A DNA stretch of 64,000 bases from positions 1 through 64,000 of the forward strand of contig SSFR01000014.1 of assembly GCA_008015505.1 (NCBI GenBank). Direction: 5' to 3'. A program made the translations under genes and the position numbers. This stretch comes from Pedobacter sp. Lineage in GTDB: Bacteria > Bacteroidota > Bacteroidia > Sphingobacteriales > Sphingobacteriaceae. The notes under the pieces were generated by a model, which saw nothing but the letters and a program-made list of their open reading frames with translations, searched no databases and was not told where the DNA came from. This document shows positions 17,469 to 25,416 of the stretch, piece after piece. Every line of letters starts with the position of its first letter. The stretch's first letter is position 1.

Positions 17469-18770
17469 CTATTTCTGTCTAAAATAAATTTGAATCGGCA
17501 CTCCCTTAAAGTCAAAATTCTCTCGCAACTTGTTTTCAATAAAACGTTTATAAGGCTCTTTAATATACTGCGGAAGATTACAAAAAAAAGCAAACATGGG
17601 CGAAGCAGCATTGATTTGCGTGATATACTTAATCTTGACATACTTGCCCTTAATCGCTGGAGGAGGATAGCTCTCAATAATGGGTAATAACACATCATTT
17701 AGCTTTGAAGTTGGTATCTTTTTGCATTTATTCTCATAAACCTGTGCCGCAACCTCTATACTTTTTAAAATACGTTGCTTCTCAACCACAGATGTAAAAA
17801 CAATTGGTACATCGGTAAATGGAGCTATTTTTTGTCGAATTTGTTCTTCAAAAGCTTTAGCCGTTTTATGGTCTTTTTCAACCAGATCCCATTTATTCAC
17901 CAGAATAACTATTCCTTTTTTATTCTTTTCAGCCAAATGGAAAATATTTACATCCTGTGATTCCAAACCTTCTGCTGCATCAACCATCAAAATAACCACA
18001 TCAGCCTCTTCCAAGGCTTTGATCGTACGCATCACCGAATAAAACTCAATGTTTTCCTTCACCTTGGTTTTTTTTCGTAGTCCGGCTGTATCAATCAGCA
18101 TAAATTCTTGTCCATATTGCTTATAATGAATATGAATAGAATCACGAGTAGTACCTGCAATGGGTGTCACAATATTTCGCTGGGTTCCAATTAAGGCATT
18201 AATAAGCGATGATTTCCCCACATTTGGCCGACCCACAATAGCATATTTTGGAAGTGCGTTCTCCTGCTGGATATCTTCTTTAAAATGTTTGATTACTTCA
18301 TCAAGGAGCTCTCCAGTACCTGACCCTGTCATCGATGAAATAGAATACAAATCACCCAAACCTAGGCTATAAAATACATTGGCCTCATTCAATCGCGCAT
18401 GATTATCCACCTTATTGACCACCACAAAAACAGGTTTTTTACTACGACGAAGCAATTTGGCAATTTCATCATCTAAGTCAGTAATACCCGTAGTCACATC
18501 CACCATAAAGAGAATCACTGTTGCTTCTTCAATGGCAATGAGCACCTGCTCTCGAATTGCTGCTTCAAAGACATCCTCCGAATGAGCCACATAGCCCCCA
18601 GTATCAACCACTGTAAAACTTTTATCCACCCATTCAGCCATCCCATAATGACGATCCCGAGTTACACCGCTGTAATCATCTACAATAGCCTTACGTGTTT
18701 CTGTCAAGCGATTATATAAGGTCGACTTCCCCACATTCGGTCGACCAACTATTGCTATTATATTGCTCAT
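17469..18770 (-). CDS. der: Ribosome-assembly GTPase Der (EngA)
   Basis: Der has two tandem GTPase domains and helps mature the 50S ribosomal subunit. Both are visible in the 433-residue protein. The first has [12 protein letters not shown] (residues 8-19), DTGG and NKVD. The second has [14 protein letters not shown] near 180, DTAGLRKK and NKWD. A C-terminal KH-like domain of about 110 residues follows, ending [11 protein letters not shown] as in other Der proteins. The gene lies about 70 bp downstream of era; the pairing of two essential GTPase genes is common in this phylum. Confidence 0.97.
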   Translation of the reverse strand: MSNIIAIVGRPNVGKSTLYNRLTETRKAIVDDYSGVTRDRHYGMAEWVDKSFTVVDTGGYVAHSEDVFEAAIREQVLIAIEEATVILFMVDVTTGITDLDDEIAKLLRRSKKPVFVVVNKVDNHARLNEANVFYSLGLGDLYSISSMTGSGTGELLDEVIKHFKEDIQQENALPKYAIVGRPNVGKSSLINALIGTQRNIVTPIAGTTRDSIHIHYKQYGQEFMLIDTAGLRKKTKVKENIEFYSVMRTIKALEEADVVILMVDAAEGLESQDVNIFHLAEKNKKGIVILVNKWDLVEKDHKTAKAFEEQIRQKIAPFTDVPIVFTSVVEKQRILKSIEVAAQVYENKCKKIPTSKLNDVLLPIIESYPPPAIKGKYVKIKYITQINAASPMFAFFCNLPQYIKEPYKRFIENKLRENFDFKGVPIQIYFRQK

Positions 18771-18837
18771 TAATAATTAGTAGTTAGTATTGAATAAAGT
18801 TCCTCTCCTACCAGCAAAGGTCAGAGCCGGTGTGAGG

Positions 18838-19716
18838 CTAATCCTCGTATCCAAATCGTTTTAAATAATTTTTAGAATTACGCCAGTCTGCAATGACTTT
18901 CACAAATAGCTCTAAAAACACTTTTTTCTGTAAAAAATCCTCCATATCTAGTCGAGCATAGGTACCTACTTTTTTTAACATCGACCCACCTTTGCCAATA
19001 ATGATATTCTTCTGAGACTCGCGCTCAACAATAATTTCAGCACTAATACGAACGATAGACGGTTCATCTTTAAATGCCGTTATAATCACTTCGGTACTAT
19101 ATGGAATTTCCTTATCGTAGAGTTTAAGAATTTTTTCACGAATAATTTCAGATACAAAAAAGCGCTCTGGCCGATCAGTAAGTGCCTCTTTATCATAGTA
19201 TGCTGGATGCTCGGGCAAATGATCTAAAATAAATTGCATTACCGCTGAAACATTATGATCGTGCAATGCTGACACAGCAAAAATAGCCGCTGGATTCAAT
19301 AGCTCCTGCCAATAATCGATCTTTTTTTTGACCGCGACTTCTGATGATTCATCAATCTTATTAACAATAACAGCAATCGGAGACACAATATCTTTCAAGC
19401 GCTCAATGACTTCTGTTTCATCATACTTTTCATTAATATCTGTAACAAACAGCACAATGTCGGCATCAACCAAGGAGCCGCTAACAAATTTCATCATCGA
19501 CTTTTGCATACCATACACCGGCTTAATCACACCTGGCGTATCTGAGAATACGATTTGATGATTCGATCCATTAACAATGCCCAAAATACGATGACGCGTA
19601 GTTTGTGCCTTAGGCGTGATAATGGCCATCTTCTCTCCTACTAACGCATTCATCAATGTGGACTTCCCTACATTAGGCTTCCCAACGATACTAACAAACC
19701 CAGCTTTATGAGACAT
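18838..19716 (-). CDS. era: GTPase Era
   Basis: Era binds 16S rRNA and takes part in 30S subunit maturation. The start chosen is the ATG at 19716 (MSHKAGFVSIVGKPNVGKS). A longer reading from 19776 would add 20 hydrophobic residues not typical of Era and would overlap the tRNA promoter. The protein of about 292 residues has the G1 motif GKPNVGKST, G3 DTPG, G4 NKID and G5 SAL. The C-terminal KH domain contains IIIGKGGSMLKKVGTYARLDMEDFL and ends KNYLKRFGYED. It is divergent from the tRNA pair. Confidence 0.95.
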   Translation of the reverse strand: MSHKAGFVSIVGKPNVGKSTLMNALVGEKMAIITPKAQTTRHRILGIVNGSNHQIVFSDTPGVIKPVYGMQKSMMKFVSGSLVDADIVLFVTDINEKYDETEVIERLKDIVSPIAVIVNKIDESSEVAVKKKIDYWQELLNPAAIFAVSALHDHNVSAVMQFILDHLPEHPAYYDKEALTDRPERFFVSEIIREKILKLYDKEIPYSTEVIITAFKDEPSIVRISAEIIVERESQKNIIIGKGGSMLKKVGTYARLDMEDFLQKKVFLELFVKVIADWRNSKNYLKRFGYED

Positions 19717-19736
19717 AAATTTTTTTTCAAAAAATA

Positions 19737-19768
19737 TTTGGAGCACAAAGAAACGAAATATATCTTTG
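19737..19768 (+). promoter_or_regulatory. Full Bacteroidota promoter for the tRNA pair
   Basis: TTTG at 19737-19740 and TATCTTTG at 19761-19768 match the -33 and -7 consensus elements with a 20-nt spacer. Transcription should start near 19773, about 60 nt before the first tRNA. This is the best promoter match in the window. Confidence 0.75.
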
Positions 19769-19834
19769 CAGACCAATTCGAAGGAGATCCGGCTCGGTAA
19801 GTAAAAGCCTAAATCTCTTAGAAAACTAAGATAA

Positions 19835-19907
<73 letters not shown>

Positions 19908-19943
19908 CTAAAAATTCTAAATTAGAATTTTTATTAAAATAAT

Positions 19944-20018
19944 GGCCCGTTCGTCTAGGGGTTAGGACGCAAGATTTTCATTCTTGAAACAGGGGTTCGA
20001 TTCCCCTACGGGCTACCA
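19944..20018 (+). tRNA. tRNA-Glu (anticodon TTC)
   Basis: The cloverleaf has acceptor GGCCCGT/ACGGGCT (G1-T72 wobble), D-stem GTCT/GGAC, anticodon stem CAAGA/TCTTG around TTTTCAT, and T-stem AGGGG/CCCCT. CCA is encoded at 20016-20018. It lies 36 nt after the initiator tRNA, so the two are probably cotranscribed. Confidence 0.95.
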
Positions 20019-20027
20019 AAACACTTT

Positions 20028-20063
20028 AAAAATCCTCTTTGTAAACCACAAAAAGGATTTTTT
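20028..20063 (+). terminator. Terminator of the tRNA pair
   Basis: An inverted repeat (AAAAATCCT at 20028 with AGGATTTTT at 20054, extended by an inner CTTTGT/ACAAA arm) ends in a T-rich tract. It closes the tRNA unit and overlaps the region where a Nudix start would otherwise be sought. Confidence 0.75.
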
Positions 20064-20103
20064 ATTTTCAGACTGGTCCGCACTCACGAAAGCCTACCCG
20101 AAC

Positions 20104-20526
20104 ATTAAAACAAAAACCATACTGACCGCGGGGTTAATCATCATCAAAGAACACAAACTACTCCTTGCTTTCAGTAGAAATAAAAAAGCTTGGTATCTAC
20201 CCGGTGGTAAAGCGGATGAAGGAGAAACGAGTTTACAAGCTATCCAAAGAGAAATCCAGGAAGAGTTGAATATTCAATTAAACACGCAAATGTTAACCTA
20301 TCACGGGCACATTACAGCACCCGCCTATGGCGAAGAAAACGTGTTAATGGAACAGGACTGCTTTCTTTACCCAGCTACAGAAGAAATTACACCCAATGGC
20401 GAAATAGAAGCCGTAGACTATTTTTCTCTAGCTACAAATAAAAAAGAACCCTCACAGGTGGTTGGCGTACTCCAGGTATTCGAAATGTTGCTATCCTCTG
20501 GACTGATCGTGTCAGAAGAATTTTAA
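20104..20526 (+). CDS. Nudix hydrolase with no canonical start codon
   Basis: The frame encodes a clear Nudix domain: TILTAGLIIIKEHKLLLA opens the fold, and GGKADEGETSLQAIQREIQEEL matches the Nudix box Gx5Ex7REUxEExGU. The domain ends near LLSSG. Such enzymes hydrolyse nucleoside diphosphates linked to another group; the substrate is not predictable. The only TTG in frame (19984) lies inside tRNA-Glu, and no ATG or GTG occurs in frame before the domain. Start at ATT 20104 is therefore a guess; CTG 20122 is another. The gene may use a rare start, may be translated poorly, or may have lost its 5' end when the tRNA region was rearranged. Confidence 0.65.
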   Translation: MKTKTILTAGLIIIKEHKLLLAFSRNKKAWYLPGGKADEGETSLQAIQREIQEELNIQLNTQMLTYHGHITAPAYGEENVLMEQDCFLYPATEEITPNGEIEAVDYFSLATNKKEPSQVVGVLQVFEMLLSSGLIVSEEF

Positions 20527-20570
20527 CTGGGTAAGCTACTCCTGCTTTACAATATCACTCCAATTAAAAA

Positions 20571-20598
20571 GCCGCTATTCTAAACAAAGAATAGCGGC
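20571..20598 (-). terminator. Terminator of the DUF6580-type gene
   Basis: A 10-bp perfect stem (20571-20580 with 20589-20598) with an 8-nt loop is followed on the minus strand by five T, downstream of the membrane-protein gene. Confidence 0.8.
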
Positions 20599-20623
20599 CA
20601 CCTATAGCTAGATCAGACAATAA

Positions 20624-21160
20624 TTAGCTAATTGATAAAATTGGATAATGCTTTTCTATGAAATGAAATCCACCAAACAAAAGCACACCATAGAATAAAT
20701 CGCCAATCAACATATTCCTCAAAAATGGCAATGCCACTACATAGGACTCAACTACCCCCGCCCAGTTATGAGGATGTATATCCTGAGTATAGAAATAAGC
20801 AAAATTCGTAATTAAGTAAAAAACAAGCGTGCCAACCACAGAAGCTAGACCCACGCGAAACAGATCAGCCCTGCCACGAATACACACACCACAAGCTACC
20901 ATAAACACAAAGCCAATATATACCAACAAATCAAAGCCCTCACCAATAATAAATAGATCGGCCAATACCATCGCTGCCAAGGGCATTGCAAATGCAAAAC
21001 GACTATCCTTAAACTGTGCCCCAGCAAAAATGGCTAGTGCACCAATTGCAGTAAAATTCCAACTATGTGGAATCAGTAAGGGCAGCGCCCTGGTACACGC
21101 TGCCAATAATACCAACAGACTAAGTACAACAAAACGAGGTGATTTTATTTTTTCGATCAT
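20624..21160 (-). CDS. DUF6580-type integral membrane protein
   Basis: The 178-residue protein has about five to six membrane segments. It carries the pattern PHSWNFTAIGALAIFAGAQF followed by FAMPLAAMVLADLFIIGEGF, and ends in a conserved RNMLIGDLFYGVLLFGGFHFIE segment. These features match the DUF6580 family of small membrane proteins, which resemble the substrate-binding S components of ECF vitamin transporters. A transport role for a small cofactor is likely but unproven. It is a single-gene unit with its own terminator. A good -7 element lies so close upstream that the transcript may start at or very near the ATG. Confidence 0.75.
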   Translation of the reverse strand: MIEKIKSPRFVVLSLLVLLAACTRALPLLIPHSWNFTAIGALAIFAGAQFKDSRFAFAMPLAAMVLADLFIIGEGFDLLVYIGFVFMVACGVCIRGRADLFRVGLASVVGTLVFYLITNFAYFYTQDIHPHNWAGVVESYVVALPFLRNMLIGDLFYGVLLFGGFHFIEKHYPILSIS

Positions 21161-21164
21161 AGCA

Positions 21165-21172
21165 CAAAGGTA
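21165..21172 (-). promoter_or_regulatory. -7 element of the DUF6580-type gene
   Basis: On the minus strand TACCTTTG matches TAnnTTTG, with a TTG about 21 nt upstream. It ends only 4 nt before the ATG at 21160, so the transcript would be almost or fully leaderless. Confidence 0.5.
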
Positions 21173-21420
21173 GCTTTATTGATTAACAAACTTCAATGGT
21201 TTAAAATAGTCACCGATTGGTCAAAATTGAACACAAAATAAAATTCTGTTTACATATTTAAAATACTGTATTTAAGGTATATAAAACATTAAACTAAATT
21301 TTTAGTTGATATATAAAAATCAAATTTTACCATGCGATCATATTTTTGACAAAACAATATTCTGTTTGAAAAATAAAATATTAATTATCAATAATTTACA
21401 ATATTTATATAAACAAAATA

Positions 21421-21672
21421 TTAAATACTTTCAAAGCGAAGATAAGCTTCATTGAAGTCGGATTTCATCTGTGCAAATCGTGCTGTTACGGTAGTTATAA
21501 ATGCTTCGTCAATCAACTGAAAAACATCATCAACTCCCCCAGAAAAATCAAGCTCAGATAATTTGTAGGTTTGCTCATAAATACCTTTCTCAAACTTGAT
21601 GATGAACTTTTGGTTCATAGAAAAAATAGTGATCTTACATTCAGGGTGGGGTAGTTCTGCCAGTACTCTCAT
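21421..21672 (-). CDS. Small conserved-looking hypothetical protein (83 aa)
   Basis: The 83-residue product has no signal peptide or membrane segment. It has strand-like N-terminal sequence (ECKITIFSMNQKFIIKFEKG) and a helical C-terminus with several acidic residues. No family is recognised. Even amino-acid composition and isolation on the minus strand between clear genes support it as real. The upstream 240 bp (21181-21420) is very AT-rich, and no gene or RNA structure could be seen there. A repeat copy lies immediately on its 5' side. Confidence 0.6.
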   Translation of the reverse strand: MRVLAELPHPECKITIFSMNQKFIIKFEKGIYEQTYKLSELDFSGGVDDVFQLIDEAFITTVTARFAQMKSDFNEAYLRFESI

Positions 21673-21716
21673 TTGGATTATGATCTAGATTAATTGAATT
21701 TTACCCCTTTTTTCTT

Positions 21717-21881
21717 AGAGCCTATTTAAAGTTTATTCCATGAAATTATTATGGGGTATTTTTAAGCGAAATGAAACAAGTTTTGGAAGCATCATAACTG
21801 GGCGGCTTCTATGGTGAAAAAATCCAATGATTTTTAACCAAAAATACCTATAAGAATAAAGTAGATTTTAAACAGCCTTCT
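21717..21881 (-). repeat. Dispersed ~160-bp intergenic repeat, copy 2 (reverse orientation)
   Basis: The copy lies between the 83-aa gene and the MATE gene. It reads AGAGCCTATTTAAAGTTTATT at one end and TTTTAAACAGCCTTCTC at the other. In reverse complement it shares TTTCGCTTAAAAATA with the other copies. It is the most diverged member and is closest to copy 5. Confidence 0.75.
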
Positions 21882-21885
21882 CTTC

Positions 21886-23274
21886 TCACCCCTCTCCATG
21901 ATATTCTTGTAAACCCAGTCGCTCAGAAATCATTTTTTGGCTATAGTAGTGAAACCTGAAAAATAGCAACCCAGCAGAAACTAAAAGGCCTAAAGTTAAA
22001 CCATACCAAATACCTAATACCCCTAGTTCTAAAACTATGCCAAAGTAATATCCACTAGGCAATCCGATCACCCAATAAGCAATGAAGGTTATAATCGTTG
22101 GAATGTTCACATCCCCTATTCCCCTTAAAATCCCTAAACCAACCACTTGAGCACCATCGAATAGCTGAAAAAATCCAGCAATAATTAGTAGCTGCGCAGC
22201 AATGGCAATGACAGACTCATCCGTCGTATAAATCCATGGCAGATACTGATTAAGGATAACAAAAACAAGCGCAGCAGTAGTCATCAATATCAACATAATA
22301 TGGTAATTAGAAATAGCTGACAAGTGCAATTGTTTAAAGTTTTTCTTACCATAATTATGTCCTGCACTTACCGTTGCAGCAGTTGAAACACCACTGGCCA
22401 TCATATAAGTCATGGACGCTAGACTAATGGCCACTTGATGTGCCGCCTGCTGAATTGCTCCAACCGTACCCACTAGAATAGCTGCCCCACCAAATGCTCC
22501 TACCTCGAAGGTATATTGCAAAGCAACAGGAGCCCCTATTTTTAATAATTTAATGGCACGAAGCTTATCCACAGACTGCCATACGAATGACTTTAAATAA
22601 ATTGTAAAACGCTTCGATCGGATCACAAAAATCATCATGACCACCATCATTAACACACGATCAACTAGCGTGGCTATACCTACACCAACAACCCCCATAG
22701 GCTTAATACCAAACATGCCTTTCACAAGTATAACTCCAATAATGATATTAAGTACATTGCCCCATATACTGATATTCATCGCCTGCTTGGTAAAACCTAA
22801 GCCTTCTGCAAATTGCTTAAAAGCTAAAAATATCATCAAAGGAATAATAGAAAAGCTCAATAAAGCCAGATAAGGTTTGGCTAGATAAACTACCCCTGGC
22901 GACTGGCCCAAATAGTCAATGACCGACAATGAACCAAAATAAACGAGTATATAAAGGAATATTCCCGTTAGTATATTAATAAATAAGCTATTGGATAGTA
23001 GTCTTCCACATTCCTCATAGTTTTCTCGCCCATTTTCTTGCGCAACAAGCGGTGTCAACCCATAGGCAATACCAATGCCAATAACCAATGTAATCAGAAA
23101 AATACTGCTTACCAGCGAAACAGCCGCCAAAGCAATCGTACCTGCAAAATGCCCAACAATAACGCTATCCATCGTTTGAACAAGAATATGCCCAAGCTGA
23201 GAAATAATCACAGGAACAGCAAGTTTTAGGTTAGCCTGATAATGTGGTTTGTATTTCAAGTAAAGTCGTTTCAT
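21886..23274 (-). CDS. MATE-family multidrug/Na+ efflux transporter
   Basis: The 462-residue protein has twelve predicted membrane segments and the MATE pattern in both halves: an N-terminal LAVPVIISQLGHILVQTMDSVIVGH and a second-half repeat with GAPVALQYTFEVGAF. PLVAQENGRENYEECGR and SAGHNYGKKNFKQL, which follow the third helix of each half, are typical. It should export cationic drugs or metabolites against Na+ or H+. A repeat copy sits right after its stop, and two overlapping matches to the -7 element lie just upstream (about 23277-23298). Confidence 0.93.
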   Translation of the reverse strand: MKRLYLKYKPHYQANLKLAVPVIISQLGHILVQTMDSVIVGHFAGTIALAAVSLVSSIFLITLVIGIGIAYGLTPLVAQENGRENYEECGRLLSNSLFINILTGIFLYILVYFGSLSVIDYLGQSPGVVYLAKPYLALLSFSIIPLMIFLAFKQFAEGLGFTKQAMNISIWGNVLNIIIGVILVKGMFGIKPMGVVGVGIATLVDRVLMMVVMMIFVIRSKRFTIYLKSFVWQSVDKLRAIKLLKIGAPVALQYTFEVGAFGGAAILVGTVGAIQQAAHQVAISLASMTYMMASGVSTAATVSAGHNYGKKNFKQLHLSAISNYHIMLILMTTAALVFVILNQYLPWIYTTDESVIAIAAQLLIIAGFFQLFDGAQVVGLGILRGIGDVNIPTIITFIAYWVIGLPSGYYFGIVLELGVLGIWYGLTLGLLVSAGLLFFRFHYYSQKMISERLGLQEYHGEG

Positions 23275-23349
23275 CGCAAAAATAAATGATCAAAAATATT
23301 GCCTTATAAGCCCCAAAGGCTAATTTTATTTTTAAAAAACCATACCCCC

Positions 23350-23847
23350 CTACTCGCCTATCTCACGTCTCAAATCATCCACAAATAACTCACTAGCTAG
23401 TATACTTTTGTCTTTTATTCGAACGTAGACCAACCATTTCTGATCTTCTGAAAGCGCATAATGGGGCTTTAATGTACTTTGTTCAATACTTACCCGCAAA
23501 ATAATCTTATCATCAACATAGATCTCTTCAAAAATCGGCTCTAAAATAGGCTTACAATAAAAATGGGCTGCTTTAAGAATCATATACTTTTCTTCTTCCT
23601 CCGACTTAACCCCCAAAATCTTTCCTTCATTAGACACCCCTATAAGCAGCTTTCCACCTCTATTGTTAGCAAAGGAAACCATTGTTTTGGCAATTTTTTC
23701 GCAGCTCGTGATTGTTTGTTTGAAGTCCAAGACAACACCTTCACCTTCCAAAATCAGTTTCTTTACACTCATATCATGATCACGTTTATAGGGTACATAA
23801 TTAATCTCTCCCCACACTAACTGGAAAAAAAACTCAATGAAACTCAA
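23350..23847 (-). CDS. AlbA_2 (Schlafen-type) putative DNA/RNA-binding domain protein
   Basis: The 165-residue protein carries the AlbA_2 pattern: GEGVVLDFKQTI, then KTMVSFANNRGGKLLIGVSNEGKILG, then a strand-rich C-terminal half with YVRIKDKSILA. This domain is usually fused to other modules in regulators; here it stands alone. The gene overlaps the upstream hotdog gene by four bases, so translation is probably coupled. The true start may instead be the Met about 25 residues in (MSVKKLILEGEG), where the domain begins. Nucleic-acid binding is known of the family; the target is not known. Confidence 0.8.
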   Translation of the reverse strand: MSFIEFFFQLVWGEINYVPYKRDHDMSVKKLILEGEGVVLDFKQTITSCEKIAKTMVSFANNRGGKLLIGVSNEGKILGVKSEEEEKYMILKAAHFYCKPILEPIFEEIYVDDKIILRVSIEQSTLKPHYALSEDQKWLVYVRIKDKSILASELFVDDLRREIGE

Positions 23848-24329
23848 TAGGCAATCGTATGGGCCTCACCACGGTATAAATTACGGATATAAACTTCATT
23901 CATCACAAAAGCACATACTTCACCTTGCTTGTTAACAATTTCAATAGGATAGGCTTTCACAAATTTACCTACCGTACGAAGTACATGTTCAGCCTCATCA
24001 ATGGCCTCATCACTTAACTGAATCTTAAAGTATAAACTCGACCTCCCGGGTTTTAGATACTTGATATCCGCACTTTTTAACCAAACCCTTACCTGCAAAC
24101 CTCTTCTCTTTAATATTTGATCAAACAAAAGCGCATAAAAGGGATCAGAAGCAGCAAATATTGTTCCTCCAAAGATCGACTTATTATAGTTTGTATTTAA
24201 AAAGCTTTTCCGAATTTTCACCTCTACCCCTCTAAAGCCCTCATCGAATTTTACTACCCAAATACGCTGAAAAAACAAGGGCGGATAAAGTCGTATTGCC
24301 CACTTAAATAAATTCTCTGAAACCACCAT
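23844..24329 (-). CDS. DUF4442 hotdog-fold protein, thioesterase-like
   Basis: The 161-residue product resembles the DUF4442 branch of hotdog proteins. It has a helical N-terminus (YPPLFFQRIWVVKFDEGFRGVEVKI), the central NTNYNKSIFGGTIFAASDPFYALL helix that carries the putative active site, and strands ending in YPIEIVNKQGEVCAFV. Hotdog proteins of this type hydrolyse or bind acyl-CoA or acyl-ACP. No dedicated catalytic residue can be assigned from the sequence. It is the first gene of a two-gene unit with the AlbA_2 gene. A repeat copy lies just upstream. Confidence 0.8.
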   Translation of the reverse strand: MVVSENLFKWAIRLYPPLFFQRIWVVKFDEGFRGVEVKIRKSFLNTNYNKSIFGGTIFAASDPFYALLFDQILKRRGLQVRVWLKSADIKYLKPGRSSLYFKIQLSDEAIDEAEHVLRTVGKFVKAYPIEIVNKQGEVCAFVMNEVYIRNLYRGEAHTIAY

Positions 24330-24348
24330 GGTGCCTAATTTAAATAAA

Positions 24349-24508
24349 GAGCCGCTCTAAAGTTTATTTTATTTTATTCTTTTGGTTCTTTTTGGCTGCA
24401 ATTTCGTTGTATTTTTCGCAATAGTCTCCCGCTATTGCTCGAAAATCTGCCTTATTTCGCTCAAAAATAACCAGCAATTATTTCTTAAAATAAACTTTAG
24501 ACCGACTC
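24349..24508 (+). repeat. Dispersed ~160-bp intergenic repeat, copy 3
   Basis: The copy lies between the divergent hotdog and amidohydrolase genes. The ends are GAGCCGCTCTAAAGTTTATT and AATAAACTTTAGACCGACTC, which are inverted copies of each other. It has a central hairpin GCAATAG/CTATTGC. Identity to copy 4 is high over the full length. Confidence 0.9.
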
Positions 24509-24601
24509 AAAATATAATTTTTTTTTTGCCGCATCGATTTTTCTATCTTGTCTAAACCTATTTACACTACCTATTAAAAACCAAAATATCTCCTATTACC
24601 A

Positions 24602-25399
24602 ATGACTTATTTTATATCCACAAATTTCCCCCTATTTGATGCACATTTTCATATCATTGATCCACAATTTCCGCTAATTGCCAACCAAGGATATATTCCT
24701 GATGCCTTTACCGTCCAGGATTACCTGCAGGCCTGTCCAAAAAATGTACTTGGAGGTGCTGTTGTCTCTGGGTCATTCCAAGCATTTGATCAAATGTATC
24801 TCATCAATGCTCTAAACCAACTTGGGCCCAACTATGTTGGAGTAACACAATTACCCGCTTCAGTATCCGATGAAGAAATTATCGATTTACATCAACAAGG
24901 CGTAAGAGCCATACGATTTAATTTAAACCGAGGAGGATCAGAAGGTATTGACTTACTCGAATCTGTGGCACATCGTGTTCATCATTTAGTTGGATGGCAT
25001 GTGGAACTCTATGTCGATGCTCAAACATTAACTAATCTTTTACCACTTCTTGAATCACTCCCTCAAATCGTTATTGATCATCTTGGTTTATCTCAAGAAG
25101 GCTTACCAACACTCCTCAAACTAGTAAAAGCTGGAGCCTATGTAAAAGCCACTGGCTTTGGCCGAGTTTCACTCAATGTCCCCAAAACATTGCGCATTAT
25201 TGCTGAACTTAATCCACATGCTATTCTCTTTGGTACCGATCTTCCGTCAACTCGAGCCCCCAGACCATTCCTGACATCTGACTTAGATCTAATCATCGAC
25301 GCACTTGAAGAGCAATTTGCTCACTTTGCTTTTTACGAAAATGCTATAAACTTGTATAAACCCATCAATGCCCAAATGCTACAGACCAAACCAAGTTAA
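24602..25399 (+). CDS. Amidohydrolase-family metal-dependent hydrolase (TIM barrel)
   Basis: The 265-residue protein follows the amidohydrolase-2 pattern. DAHFHIID at residues 13-20 gives the HxH metal ligands, a His in VIDHLG near 160 is the next ligand, and the Asp in FGTDLPSTRAPRPF near 220 is the catalytic base. Family members include lactonases and decarboxylases acting on dicarboxylic or aromatic breakdown products. The gene is 17 bp before an MFS transporter gene in the same direction, which suggests uptake and hydrolysis of one organic acid. The substrate cannot be named. Confidence 0.85.
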   Translation: MTYFISTNFPLFDAHFHIIDPQFPLIANQGYIPDAFTVQDYLQACPKNVLGGAVVSGSFQAFDQMYLINALNQLGPNYVGVTQLPASVSDEEIIDLHQQGVRAIRFNLNRGGSEGIDLLESVAHRVHHLVGWHVELYVDAQTLTNLLPLLESLPQIVIDHLGLSQEGLPTLLKLVKAGAYVKATGFGRVSLNVPKTLRIIAELNPHAILFGTDLPSTRAPRPFLTSDLDLIIDALEEQFAHFAFYENAINLYKPINAQMLQTKPS

Positions 25400-25416
25400 T
25401 TTTAGAACCAATCATT

